From positions 186,001-250,000 of the forward strand of contig CBFIHP010000002.1 of NCBI GenBank assembly GCA_965662355.1: 64,000 bases of DNA, written 5' to 3'. Position numbers and translations under genes: made by a program. The notes beneath the pieces are model-generated. The model was not told where the DNA came from and did no database searches. It saw nothing but the letters and a program-made list of their open reading frames with translations. Shown one piece after another: positions 13,436 through 21,635 of this stretch (the first letter of the stretch is position 1; each line of letters starts with the position of its first letter). This DNA is from GCA-2683825 sp965662355 (GTDB lineage Bacteria > Planctomycetota > UBA1135 > GCA-002686595).

Positions 13436-14910
13436 CGTTGGCCTCCTTCACCCGTGAAGGTTGTGGGCGTGTGGGCCTCTGGAGCGATTTCGGCATTGCG
13501 TCCCAGAAGCTCGTTCAATCGCGCGGCGGACTTGGCCTGGTTCGTCCGTGCGCGTGCCAGGCTCAGTTCGTATTGGAGTCGCGAGCGCTCCGCATCCACC
13601 CACTCGAGAAAGCTCGCCCGACCGCTGCGATAGGATGTTTCGGTCGCTTCCAGGAGCTGTTCGGCCTGGGGCACCAACGACTCCGCGTAGAGTACGATCG
13701 AGCGTTGGGCTTCCCGCCACGTGTAACGCTCCTTCTCGAGTTCCGCGGACAGTGCATCTACCCGTGCTTCGAGCCGCGATGTGGCCGAGCGCAGGCGTGC
13801 CCTGGCCTCGCGTTTCAGAGCGGAGTATCGCTCGGAGCGCAGGGGTACGTTGAACGAGAGCGAGGCGAAGATCGGGTCCTCGCCGGCATTGGGCGTCAAG
13901 GGGTCGAGCGCGTCGCCGGTGCGGATGTACTCGAGGCCGACGTTGAAGTCCGGACGGGCGGCCACGTTCGCCACCGAGGTCTGGGCCTCGGCGGTCTCGC
14001 GCCGTGAGCGCAGAAGGCGAAGCGTCGTGTTCCCCCGTTCCAGTTCGGCGAAGAGCGTGGGGTCCTGTTTTGATCCGGACTGCGGGAGTTCGCTCGGTGG
14101 GAGCGTTTGTGGTCGCGGTAGTGGAGCATCGCTCGAGCGGGCCAAAAGCGCGTTCATCTCGGCGCGCAGTGGGCGCGAGCGATCGACGACGCCCTCGAGC
14201 AGGCTCCGTGTTTGGGCCAACTCGATGTTCGTGCGGGTCAGATCGGAATAGGAAGCCTCCCCGACCGCGTAGCGCGAACGAACGATCTCCCCCAGGCGTT
14301 CGATCAGGCCCCGGTTCTCCGTCAGGATGTCCTTCGCTCGTTCGAGGTAGTAGAGCTCGCACCAGACCTCTTGCACCTGAAACACGAGGGCGGAACGCAG
14401 CTCGGAGTACTTTGCTCGTTCCGTGTCCGCGGAGGCCAGGGCGGCCCGTTCCCTCCGCGCGCGTTTGCCCCAGCCGGGCAAGGCCTGCTGTAGTCCTACG
14501 GCCCATTCCTGTGGGCCGGTACGCGTCTCGATTTCGTCGAAGAACCAGCGCACTGACAGTTTCGGGTCGTCGAAGCTGCCTGCCAGTGTCGCGCGTTCCG
14601 TTTCGGCGACTTCGCTCTGGTACTGGGCCGCGAGTCCGGGATGTGCGAGCAGCGCGCGTTCGATCAGCTCATCCAGCGTGGACGTGCCGCCGACCTCGTT
14701 CCCGTTGCGTGGGGTCTGTGCTGACGTGAAGGGCGGCAGTTCAGTGGGCAGGGATTGTGTCAGCTCGGAATGCAACCAGGTCGCGCGAACCGGCGTCGAG
14801 GGGCTTTCCGAAGTACGACAGCCGAAGGCGCTCGCGAGGCTGATGGCGATGCCGAGCCGCCCGGAAAGCCCGGGTACTACGGACCTCCAGCGGGGTCTCT
14901 TGTCTTGCAT
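13432..14910 (-). CDS. TolC/CusC-family outer-membrane efflux lipoprotein
   Basis: 492 residues from the ATG at 14910 (MQDKRPRWRSVVPG). A hydrophobic segment ends in a lipobox-like ASAFGC, indicating a lipoprotein. The body has the two alpha-helical repeats of the OMF family: LDELIERALLAHPGL at the start, then long coiled helices with QNxxL-like periodicity, and LEATETSYRSGRASFLEWV in the second repeat. The frame is open further upstream, but the residues there look non-coding and the lipoprotein signal decides the start. It forms the exit duct for the CusBA pump encoded directly downstream, with a four-base overlap at 13432-13435. Confidence 0.87.
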   Translation of the reverse strand: MQDKRPRWRSVVPGLSGRLGIAISLASAFGCRTSESPSTPVRATWLHSELTQSLPTELPPFTSAQTPRNGNEVGGTSTLDELIERALLAHPGLAAQYQSEVAETERATLAGSFDDPKLSVRWFFDEIETRTGPQEWAVGLQQALPGWGKRARRERAALASADTERAKYSELRSALVFQVQEVWCELYYLERAKDILTENRGLIERLGEIVRSRYAVGEASYSDLTRTNIELAQTRSLLEGVVDRSRPLRAEMNALLARSSDAPLPRPQTLPPSELPQSGSKQDPTLFAELERGNTTLRLLRSRRETAEAQTSVANVAARPDFNVGLEYIRTGDALDPLTPNAGEDPIFASLSFNVPLRSERYSALKREARARLRSATSRLEARVDALSAELEKERYTWREAQRSIVLYAESLVPQAEQLLEATETSYRSGRASFLEWVDAERSRLQYELSLARARTNQAKSAARLNELLGRNAEIAPEAHTPTTFTGEGGQR

Positions 14911-14978
14911 GGAATCTCTCGGTTGTGATGCGCATCCACCGCGGAACGCGGCGGACGAAGGGAAGCACGAGGGCTTTC

Positions 14979-15407
14979 CTAGTTGCGCAGCACCGAGAGC
15001 AAGGCCAGTCGACCGCGGACGCCGTTCTTCACGGCCGGCAGGTATGGGTCTCGATTCCAGGCGGGAGCGATACTGTGGCTGACGTTGGCCACGGGCGACA
15101 AGCGAGATAGGGCCGAGAACAGCCGCGGGTCGATGCGCGGTGTCGACGTGCCGGGGCTCATCACCGGTGCCGCGGGATCGTCGTGTGTCGGAAGGCACAG
15201 ACACGTTTGCTCCGACGTGCGCGTGGGCAGAGGCTCTTGCGTCGAACAGCAGCTCGAGCTCGGCGTCGGCTGCGACGGGAGCGACAGCGGCTCGAGCACG
15301 CAGCAACACGGCTCGAGCTGCGCAGCACCCACCCAGGCCGCCAGGGGCGCGGTCAAGCTGGTGAGAACCACCAGGAGGATGGGGAGTAGGGAGCGAAGAC
15401 GAAGCAT
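14979..15407 (-). CDS. Small exported Cys-rich protein leading the metal efflux operon
   Basis: 142 residues starting at the ATG at 15407. A hydrophobic leader (LRSLLPILLVVLTSL) precedes a mature part rich in Cys clusters: EPCCCVLEPL, SSSCCSTQ and QTCLCLP. The C-terminal half (NVSHSIAPAWNRDPYLPA) is Cys-free. No family was recognised. It lies 68 bases upstream of the cusC-like gene on the same strand, with a candidate promoter just before it, so it is probably the first gene of the efflux operon. The clustered Cys suggest a periplasmic metal chaperone or sensor, which is inference from composition and position. Confidence 0.65.
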   Translation of the reverse strand: MLRLRSLLPILLVVLTSLTAPLAAWVGAAQLEPCCCVLEPLSLPSQPTPSSSCCSTQEPLPTRTSEQTCLCLPTHDDPAAPVMSPGTSTPRIDPRLFSALSRLSPVANVSHSIAPAWNRDPYLPAVKNGVRGRLALLSVLRN

Positions 15408-15428
15408 CGGGGATCTTGCGGCCCGATA

Positions 15429-15458
15429 AACATCGGACAGAGGGCCCTGAAGAGTCAA
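15429..15458 (-). promoter_or_regulatory. Candidate promoter of the metal efflux operon
   Basis: On the minus strand a TTGACT hexamer (15458-15453) is followed after 18 bases by GATGTT (15434-15429). The spacer holds the perfect palindrome AGGGCCCT (15441-15448). A palindrome inside a stretched spacer is the layout of MerR-family metal-regulated promoters, but no MerR-type regulator gene is in the window. The call therefore rests on the hexamers and on the position 22 bases before the first start codon. Confidence 0.3.
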
Positions 15459-15513
15459 CCTCTGTTTTTCAGGGCGAGCCCGGAGCGTACCCCAAACGGT
15501 GAATAAGATGTTC

Positions 15514-15963
15514 CTAGCTGAAGTCGATTTCGCCGCCCGGGAGCAGGTAGACAATGAGCATCTTGCCTCCCTCGACCGTGGGGACGTGGCGCGAGTTCGG
15601 CCCGTACACGACCCACCCGGGCGGGTGACCATCGAAGGTGGGGGAGCCCTCCAGGGCCAGGCAGAAATCGATCTCACCTTTGGGATGACGGTGCTCGGGC
15701 CCTGCACCGTCCATGGCCACCACATCGATGGAGAAGTCCGCTGTTTCGGAAGAGGCCTTTGCCACGCGGCCCCATTTCACGGGCATTTCGCCTCGTTCCG
15801 CGATGCGCCCCTCCTCGAGCAGCGCCAGGAGCTGCTCACGAAGCCTGGCGGCGGATTCACCCGTGGGCTCCAGTTTCTCTGCCAGGGTTTTCTCGGCAGC
15901 GGCGGGGTCGCCCAGGTCCAGATTCCGAGCGGCTTCGATCAGGGGTTGAAAGGTCTCCAACAT
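15514..15963 (-). CDS. DUF4863 (PnbB-like) cupin-fold protein
   Basis: 149 residues. The N-terminal half is helical (LEKLEPTGESAARLREQLLALL), and the C-terminal half is a small beta-barrel with PEHRHPKGEIDFCLALEG, PPGWVVYGPNSRHVPTV and MLIVYLLPGGEIDF. This arrangement matches the DUF4863 family, some members of which act in 4-hydroxylaminobenzoate metabolism. The HRHPKGEID and SRHVP histidines could bind a metal as in cupins. It is divergent from the DUF3825-like gene and 106 bases from the Cys-rich protein gene, so it is probably a single transcription unit. Function is not determined. Confidence 0.6.
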   Translation of the reverse strand: MLETFQPLIEAARNLDLGDPAAAEKTLAEKLEPTGESAARLREQLLALLEEGRIAERGEMPVKWGRVAKASSETADFSIDVVAMDGAGPEHRHPKGEIDFCLALEGSPTFDGHPPGWVVYGPNSRHVPTVEGGKMLIVYLLPGGEIDFS

Positions 15964-16226
15964 GGCTTTTGGGGGGTGTGTTCGGATTTCCGACAGGCGC
16001 GTATGGGTAGCGGAACATCAATCACCCGGGAATGACACCTTCCTTTTGAGGAGTCGATGGGGTTGAAAACCTATACTTTTCCAAGTCGGGTGGACGTGGC
16101 TCACCCGAATCCCCCAGCTACACCGCGGATTTGGGATGGTCCACCGGCTCCCCGGGTTCCTTCATTCGCTACACCCCCCGCAGTGAGCTTCCGGCTCAAC
16201 GATATCCAGATTGGAGTCTAGATCCC
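15964..16226. other. Divergent intergenic region
   Basis: A region of 263 bases between divergent genes. It contains a TATACT hexamer (16072-16077) that would suit a plus-strand -10 element, but the nearest TTGAGG (16046-16051) is 20 bases away, so the promoter call is weak. No RNA gene or repeat was seen. Confidence 0.3.
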
Positions 16227-17123
16227 ATGACTACGGAATTGGCGCTCACCGACGCAGCCCACCCTTCTCAAGCTGCGCTCGAGACGGATTTTGGTGAAGA
16301 GTATCTGTCCATCCAGTCGCTGTTTCACTTCTGTTTCGTGCCCGGCGGCCGCCTCAGTTTGTTGAAAGAACTCACTCCCGAAGAGGAGTGGGGCCAGAAC
16401 AATTTCGTGCTGTTGAAATACCTCGCGGTGCACATTCGCATCGGCATCGAGCAAGGTCGCTACGTTTGGAATGGCGATCAAATCGTCATGACCGCGGGTC
16501 ATCTCACTACCGCCAAGGGCATCCCGATCTATCTCGGGCTCGTGAAGAACTCGACCCCCGACGAGAACCCCTGGGTCATGAACTGGGTCGGAGAGCGCCC
16601 TAGTTGTGCCGAGCTGCCCGAGCCGCCCAATCTGGGCGAATGGGCGGCCCTCGATCCGACGGCGGAGATCGTAGTTGCCTGCGACCTCGCCTCCGAGGAA
16701 CGTCGCTTCCACCTGCCCGGCATGGGCAATGCCTCTGCCATCGCGCAAAGCTCCGCCGTCGCGGGTGCGATTCACTGGGCCTTGCATCGCGACCTCGCCG
16801 TGCGCCAGATCCACGGTGGCGGCCGTGGGTACTTCGTGCCGCTGTGGCTTTCCAGTCGGGACGACTTGACGGTGGCGCCGGATCTCGTCGCCCCGCTCCT
16901 GATTCAAAGCGGCCGGGTCGTCGTGCGGACACTCCTGGAGGCCCACGTCGCCTATTCGCCCGCGCGTGCGGTCGTGGATCGTTGGGAACAACTTCCCGCC
17001 TGGCTCCTCGACGCCTGGGATGCTGCAACCGAGAACATGGCGGCTCAGGCTGATGCTGATGCTGATGCTGATGCTGATGCCGATGCCGATGCTGAGACGG
17101 AAGACGAAGAGGAAGCGGAATAA
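16227..17123 (+). CDS. DUF3825-like protein with C-terminal Ala-Asp repeat tail
   Basis: 298 residues from the ATG at 16227, chosen because sequence upstream in frame looks non-coding. The globular part (residues about 15-265) resembles DUF3825 proteins: LLKYLAVHIRIGIEQG, IVMTAGHLTTAKGIPIYLGL and VNWVGERP-like segments, with no known catalytic residues. Residues about 270-298 form a tail of alternating Ala and Asp followed by an acidic Glu/Asp run, encoded by a GCTGAT hexamer array. Such tails usually act as flexible, highly charged linkers. The downstream membrane-protein gene begins 53 bases later on the same strand. Family assignment is tentative. Confidence 0.55.
   Translation: MTTELALTDAAHPSQAALETDFGEEYLSIQSLFHFCFVPGGRLSLLKELTPEEEWGQNNFVLLKYLAVHIRIGIEQGRYVWNGDQIVMTAGHLTTAKGIPIYLGLVKNSTPDENPWVMNWVGERPSCAELPEPPNLGEWAALDPTAEIVVACDLASEERRFHLPGMGNASAIAQSSAVAGAIHWALHRDLAVRQIHGGGRGYFVPLWLSSRDDLTVAPDLVAPLLIQSGRVVVRTLLEAHVAYSPARAVVDRWEQLPAWLLDAWDAATENMAAQADADADADADADADAETEDEEEAE
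17049..17096 (+). repeat. In-frame hexanucleotide repeat (GCTGAT)n
   Basis: Eight consecutive six-base units inside the upstream gene: five GCTGAT, two GCCGAT and one GCTGAG. Copy-number change by slippage would add or remove Ala-Asp pairs without shifting the frame. Confidence 0.9.
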
Positions 17124-17176
17124 GACTCTCGCCCGGGCCGCTCTTGATCCAGGGCGGCCGTCGAGAGGAGGGTGCG

Positions 17177-19372
17177 ATGCGTAGCCGTTGGAAGAGCGCT
17201 GCCATCGCCCTGGGCCTGTTCGTTTTCGTTCTCTTCGCCTACACGCCGCTGCTTCGCACAGGCCTTCTGGCGCGCGATGCTGAGGTGCTCGATCGCGCCG
17301 GGGCCGGATCCGTTCCGTCCCCGGCACTCGATACGGGCGTTGCCCCCGCACATCGACACCCCCTGGAGTCGTATTCGCTGCAGCTTTCCCGGGCGCTCTT
17401 CGGTCAGGTCCAGCCCGGGCTCGGCTGGGAAGGCGGTGCCTTTCTTCTGCGCCTCGAGAACCTGGCGCTGCTCTTGCTCGGTGCCTTTGGGCTCGGGATG
17501 TTGACGCAGCGCTTGCTTCTACCCTGGTGCGGTCACGATCAGGCCCGGGCGGCGGCGCGCGCGGCGGGGGCCATCTTCGCTCTGCACCCCCTGGCGACCT
17601 CCGCGGTCGCGACCCTCGATGCGCGCGGGGATCTGATCGGGTTGGCCCTCGGTCTGGTGGCCTCGGCCTTCTTCCTGAAGGGTCGTCAAGACCGGCGCCT
17701 GGGCTGGACCATCGCGAGTTTTCTTCTGTGCGCCCTCGGCAGCTTTGCCTCGGACATCGCCATCGTGCTGCCGCTGTTCTTCGCGGCCTTCGAGTTCGTT
17801 TCATCGCACCGCTATCGCCCGTTCGCGAGACGCTTCCGGACATCCCTCACGACGCTCGTCGTTTTCGGCGTGGCGGCCTTCGCGCAGTCCGCCTTTCGGA
17901 GTGCCGGTGCAGGGGACGGAGGGACGCTCCTTTTGCGGGAGGGGATATTCGCCAACCTGGCTTCGCTCGATGGCTGGGGTGAGCAACTCGGCATCGCTGC
18001 GGAGAAGCTCGGTCTGCTCGTCCTGCCGGCCAATGTCGGGGCGCTGGGAATCGCCGGGCCGATCCTGGCCGGCGGTATCTTCCTCATGGCCATGCAACCG
18101 GCGCTCGTTGCAGCGCGTAGCGCCCCGCGTTTGTGGGGTTGGCTCCTCGTCTTATGGTTCCTGGCGCTCTTCGCGGCCGAGCTGGTTCACGCCCACGTGC
18201 GTGTCGGTGGTCAGGACATCGCGCTGGCCCATGTCATGTTGCCCTCGTCGGCCGTGATGGCGGCGGGGCTCGGGATCGCGTCGACGGCACTCTCGGGGCC
18301 ACGCCGTCCGTATGTCGCCTGGTCGGTGTTCTTGATTTATGCGGTGCTCTCCTTCGGCAATGCCCAACCCTGGCAGCACGCCTCCCACGAAGTCGCGGGC
18401 CTGCGCGGGGATCTGCTCGAGGCCCAACGAGCGAACGGGCACATCGAGCGTGCCTTGATCATCGATCCCCCTGAAGCCGTGGACGGAGTCGAGCCCGTAG
18501 GGCGCTCGCTCGGATATCTCCTGCCGGAGACGGCGGGTGGGCGAACGGAGGTGCGCGGGATTCGTCGCGAGGCTTTCCGGCTGCTGATGCGCCAACCCGA
18601 ATTCGATCTCTGGCGCGGTGAGACGTTGATGGTGCTCGTTCCCTCTTCGGAGTTTCTGGACTCGGAGAAAGACTCGGAGAAAGAAGCGGAGCGGGGCTAC
18701 GTTCCCTTCGATCTGCGCCGATCGGGTCCATCCCAGGATCCTCGGGCCTGGCGCGGGCGACGCTCACCTCGTCTGGATCTGGCGACCGAGAGCGAGCTCC
18801 TCCTGGAAGCCCGGGCCCAACCGGATGTCGATCCGGCGACCCACGGACCGCTCAGCTGGAGTACGCCGTTCGTCTCGGATCTGCCCACGTCGCTGGATCC
18901 GGTCTGGGTGCGCACGCCAGCGGGGTTGTCGGCCTTCTACGACCTGGAGGACTCCTTCGCCTGGCTCTTTGGCGGCGAGGTGCGTGTGCTGCTCTTCAAC
19001 GAGAGCCAGGCCCTGACGGACAATCAGATCCACGCCAACGTGCCTGAGTTCGAATGGCACGCTTCCGCTTCGGTGGGGCCCCAGGTCCTTGGGCGGGACT
19101 GGATCTTCGACGCTCCCGATGTGAAAGCACTGCAGCCCCTCGCGGGAGCTGCCACGTTTCGGCTCGTGCTACTGGACCTGAAGAGCTGGGAGTGTGAGAG
19201 CTACCTCATGGAGCGCGAGTCGACGCCCGAGGGCGAGGCGTTACACGCCCGGCGTGCAGCGGACTTCGTGCGTCGCATCGGGCGCAGGGGGGGAGGTCCG
19301 CTCGTCTGGTCGTTCAGTTATGAAATCGGCGGCGTGCCCCTGCGTCGGATGAGCGGCCGTTTGGATTCGTAG
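17177..19372 (+). CDS. Polytopic membrane protein, GT-C glycosyltransferase-like
   Basis: 731 residues from the ATG at 17177, which has a good ribosome-binding site (GAGGAGG). Roughly the first 400 residues hold many hydrophobic helices. A central motif FALHPLATSAVATLDARGDL followed by LIGLALGLVASAFFL resembles the HPxxxEAVAWxxxRxDLL region of TMTC/GT-C type mannosyltransferase-like proteins. The remaining 330 residues are soluble, with no recognised domain, and presumably extracytoplasmic. The first-loop acidic residues expected for a GT-C enzyme (LLARDAEVLDRAG) are present. Catalytic activity is an inference; a structural membrane protein is possible. Confidence 0.6.
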   Translation: MRSRWKSAAIALGLFVFVLFAYTPLLRTGLLARDAEVLDRAGAGSVPSPALDTGVAPAHRHPLESYSLQLSRALFGQVQPGLGWEGGAFLLRLENLALLLLGAFGLGMLTQRLLLPWCGHDQARAAARAAGAIFALHPLATSAVATLDARGDLIGLALGLVASAFFLKGRQDRRLGWTIASFLLCALGSFASDIAIVLPLFFAAFEFVSSHRYRPFARRFRTSLTTLVVFGVAAFAQSAFRSAGAGDGGTLLLREGIFANLASLDGWGEQLGIAAEKLGLLVLPANVGALGIAGPILAGGIFLMAMQPALVAARSAPRLWGWLLVLWFLALFAAELVHAHVRVGGQDIALAHVMLPSSAVMAAGLGIASTALSGPRRPYVAWSVFLIYAVLSFGNAQPWQHASHEVAGLRGDLLEAQRANGHIERALIIDPPEAVDGVEPVGRSLGYLLPETAGGRTEVRGIRREAFRLLMRQPEFDLWRGETLMVLVPSSEFLDSEKDSEKEAERGYVPFDLRRSGPSQDPRAWRGRRSPRLDLATESELLLEARAQPDVDPATHGPLSWSTPFVSDLPTSLDPVWVRTPAGLSAFYDLEDSFAWLFGGEVRVLLFNESQALTDNQIHANVPEFEWHASASVGPQVLGRDWIFDAPDVKALQPLAGAATFRLVLLDLKSWECESYLMERESTPEGEALHARRAADFVRRIGRRGGGPLVWSFSYEIGGVPLRRMSGRLDS

Positions 19373-19384
19373 CCAGCGGCTCGG

Positions 19385-20398
19385 CTAGGTTGCGCTGAAC
19401 GCATCCAGTACCTGGAGCACGCGCGCATCGATTCCACGATGCCCACCCGCGTGCTCTTCGTGCGTGCAGGGTACGTCGAGCTCGGCGAGTTTGCGAACCA
19501 GCCTGCGCGCGCCCCATTGCAGGTGAAATTCGTCACGCAGGCCGCACTCCACGTGGAGTCGTTTCAAGGCCCGTAGATCAGCGGCGTGCTCGGCGCAGGC
19601 GACGAGCGGGTCGAAGGCCAACCAGCGCTGCCAGGTATCCTCGATCAACTCTCCGGTTTCGAGCTCGAAGGGCAGGTCGAACCCGAGGGGGCTTTCTGGG
19701 TTCGGTGAGTAGCAGGCCGCCATGGCCAGCGTATTGATCAGCGCATGGCCGTCCCCCGAGAGATCCGGCTTCTCGTAGAAGGCCTCGAGGAAGGCTCCGG
19801 GATCGGAATCAAAGGCGAGGAGTCCGCGCAGGCAACTCAGGAACTCCGCCGGGAAGAGCGCGTCGAAGCCACAGTCACCGCTGATCGAGGCGCAGGCCTG
19901 GAACACGCCCGGATGGCGCATCGAGAGGTGCAGGGCGCCGAAGCCCCCCGACGACTTGCCCAGGACACCGTAGACCTCGCGCCCCAGGTGTTCCTGGGCC
20001 AGGGGGACCAGCTCTTGGATCACGTGGCTCTCGTAGGGTCCGACGGCGGTCGAATCCACGTACTGGCTGCCGCCCAGCTTCGTGAAGCAATCTGGCAACA
20101 CGAGAATGGCGCTGCGATATGCGTTCCGCGCCATGCCCCGGTCCCATTCCGCGACGAGGCCACGGCGCCAGGGATGGGTCTCTAGGGTGCCGTGGGGGCG
20201 CGAGGTGAAGGCGGGCAGCACGAAATGTACCGGCGTCGACGTCGTCGCATCCGGCGGGATGTAGCAGATCAGCTCGCGGGTGTGCGGATCTCCCAGCGCG
20301 TTTCCGCGCAAGAGCTCGCTCTCGAACGCGAGGATCTCGACCGAGCCCGCGTAGACGTGCGCAAGGTGGCGCTCGACGCCCAGGATCTTTGTGCCCAT
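19385..20398 (-). CDS. Esterase-family alpha/beta hydrolase
   Basis: 337 residues matching the putative esterase family (antigen 85/ esterase D type, Pfam PF00756). Seen: a nucleophile elbow GVLGKSSGGFGALHLSMRHP, with Ser in the GxSxGG context, a cap region, a plausible acid in CGLRDEFHLQWG and a catalytic His in EHAGGHRG. There is no signal peptide, so it is probably cytoplasmic. It is convergent with the membrane-protein gene (stops 13 bases apart) and 15 bases downstream of adenosine deaminase on the same strand, suggesting co-transcription. Substrate unknown. Confidence 0.82.
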   Translation of the reverse strand: MGTKILGVERHLAHVYAGSVEILAFESELLRGNALGDPHTRELICYIPPDATTSTPVHFVLPAFTSRPHGTLETHPWRRGLVAEWDRGMARNAYRSAILVLPDCFTKLGGSQYVDSTAVGPYESHVIQELVPLAQEHLGREVYGVLGKSSGGFGALHLSMRHPGVFQACASISGDCGFDALFPAEFLSCLRGLLAFDSDPGAFLEAFYEKPDLSGDGHALINTLAMAACYSPNPESPLGFDLPFELETGELIEDTWQRWLAFDPLVACAEHAADLRALKRLHVECGLRDEFHLQWGARRLVRKLAELDVPCTHEEHAGGHRGIDARVLQVLDAFSAT

Positions 20399-20413
20399 TT
20401 GCGTTCGCCTGGG

Positions 20414-21553
20414 CTACGAGTCGCTGGCCGATTCACCGTGGCGCTTGCGCCCCGGCAACTCGAATTCCGCGCGGAGGCTGTTGAAGCCTTGCTTGATGCG
20501 TGAGTAGATCGTCTCGCAGCGTTTGTCGTAGTGCGCGAAGGCCGACTTCATGCCATTGATCGAGAGTGTCTCGAGATCGTCCAGCGAGCAACCGAAGGCA
20601 TCGACGGCGACCATGTACTCGTCGGTCAGGCTTGTGCGACTCATCAAGCGGTTGTCCGTGTTGAGCGTCAGCCGGAAGCCCAGGTCGTGGAAGATCGGGA
20701 AGGGGTGCTCCTTCAAGCTTGGCGTCGCGCCGGTGTGCACGTTCGACAGCAGGCAGATCTCGAGCGGAATGCGATGATCCAGGACGTACTGTGCCAGGGA
20801 GCCGACCTTGACGACCTTACCCTCGTAGATGACGAGATCTTCCACCAGGCGCGTTCCGTGCCCAATGCGGTGGGCGCCGCAGTATTGCAGCGCTTGCCAG
20901 ATACTCTCGGGGCCGAAGCTTTCGCCGGCGTGGACCGTGATGGCGAAGTTCATGCGCAGCGCCAGCTGAAAGGCCCGCACGTGTTCCTTCGCCGGGTGGC
21001 CGGCCTCTTCGCCGGCGAGATCGAAGCCGACGCAGCCCTGTTCCTTGTAGGACAGGGCCAGCTCGACCAGTTTCGAAGACAGTTCGGGACTCTCGTTGCG
21101 CATGGCGCAGACGATCAGGCCGTAGCCTACGTCGAAGTCGGCGGAACCGCGGCGCAGGCCGCGCAGCACTGCGACCATGACGGCATCGAGTCCCAGCCCT
21201 TTCGCCGTGTGAAAGTGGGGTGCGAAGCGCACCTCGGCGTACACCACGTGGTCCGCCGCCATGTCCTCGAGGAACTCGTACGCCACGCGCTCGAGTGCCT
21301 TCTGTGTCTGCATGACGGCGATCGTGTGGCGAAAGCCCTCCAGGTAGAGCCCGAGGCTCTTTCTGTTGGCGCCCTGGAAGAACCAGTCGCCCAGTTCCCG
21401 TGGATCGCTCGTCGGCAAGTCCGCGTAGTTGCACTCGCGGGCCAGCTCGATGACGGTGGCGGGGCGCAGACCACCATCGAGGTGTTCGTGCAGGAGGGTC
21501 TTCGGAAGTCTGTGTACGAGCTCGCGGGAGGGGCGCTTTAGCTGGTCTACCAT
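20414..21553 (-). CDS. Adenosine deaminase family protein
   Basis: 379 residues, the usual size for the adenosine/adenine/AMP deaminase family, which hydrolyses aminopurines to release ammonia. The zinc-binding HxH appears in LLHEHLDGG, the catalytic VHAGES segment in AITVHAGESFGPE, the next metal ligand in RIGHGTRL, and the late Asp in TLNTDNRLMS. The last motif normally reads NTDDP, so the NTDN form is slightly atypical. It is followed 15 bases later by the esterase gene on the same strand. Cytoplasmic purine salvage enzyme; exact substrate (adenosine or adenine) is not certain. Confidence 0.87.
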   Translation of the reverse strand: MVDQLKRPSRELVHRLPKTLLHEHLDGGLRPATVIELARECNYADLPTSDPRELGDWFFQGANRKSLGLYLEGFRHTIAVMQTQKALERVAYEFLEDMAADHVVYAEVRFAPHFHTAKGLGLDAVMVAVLRGLRRGSADFDVGYGLIVCAMRNESPELSSKLVELALSYKEQGCVGFDLAGEEAGHPAKEHVRAFQLALRMNFAITVHAGESFGPESIWQALQYCGAHRIGHGTRLVEDLVIYEGKVVKVGSLAQYVLDHRIPLEICLLSNVHTGATPSLKEHPFPIFHDLGFRLTLNTDNRLMSRTSLTDEYMVAVDAFGCSLDDLETLSINGMKSAFAHYDKRCETIYSRIKQGFNSLRAEFELPGRKRHGESASDS

Positions 21554-21635
21554 CGCAAGAATCTATCCCGTGAGGGGGCGATTCCAAGGCTGCCGGGTAA
21601 GCTTCGCGCCCACAGCCCCAAAAACCGGGGCTGAA

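Noticed and set aside
16218..17843. 541-codon open frame on the minus strand opposite two plus-strand genes
   Set aside because: Mirrors the codons of well-supported plus-strand genes in GC-rich DNA; composition is Arg/Pro-heavy and no domain is visible.
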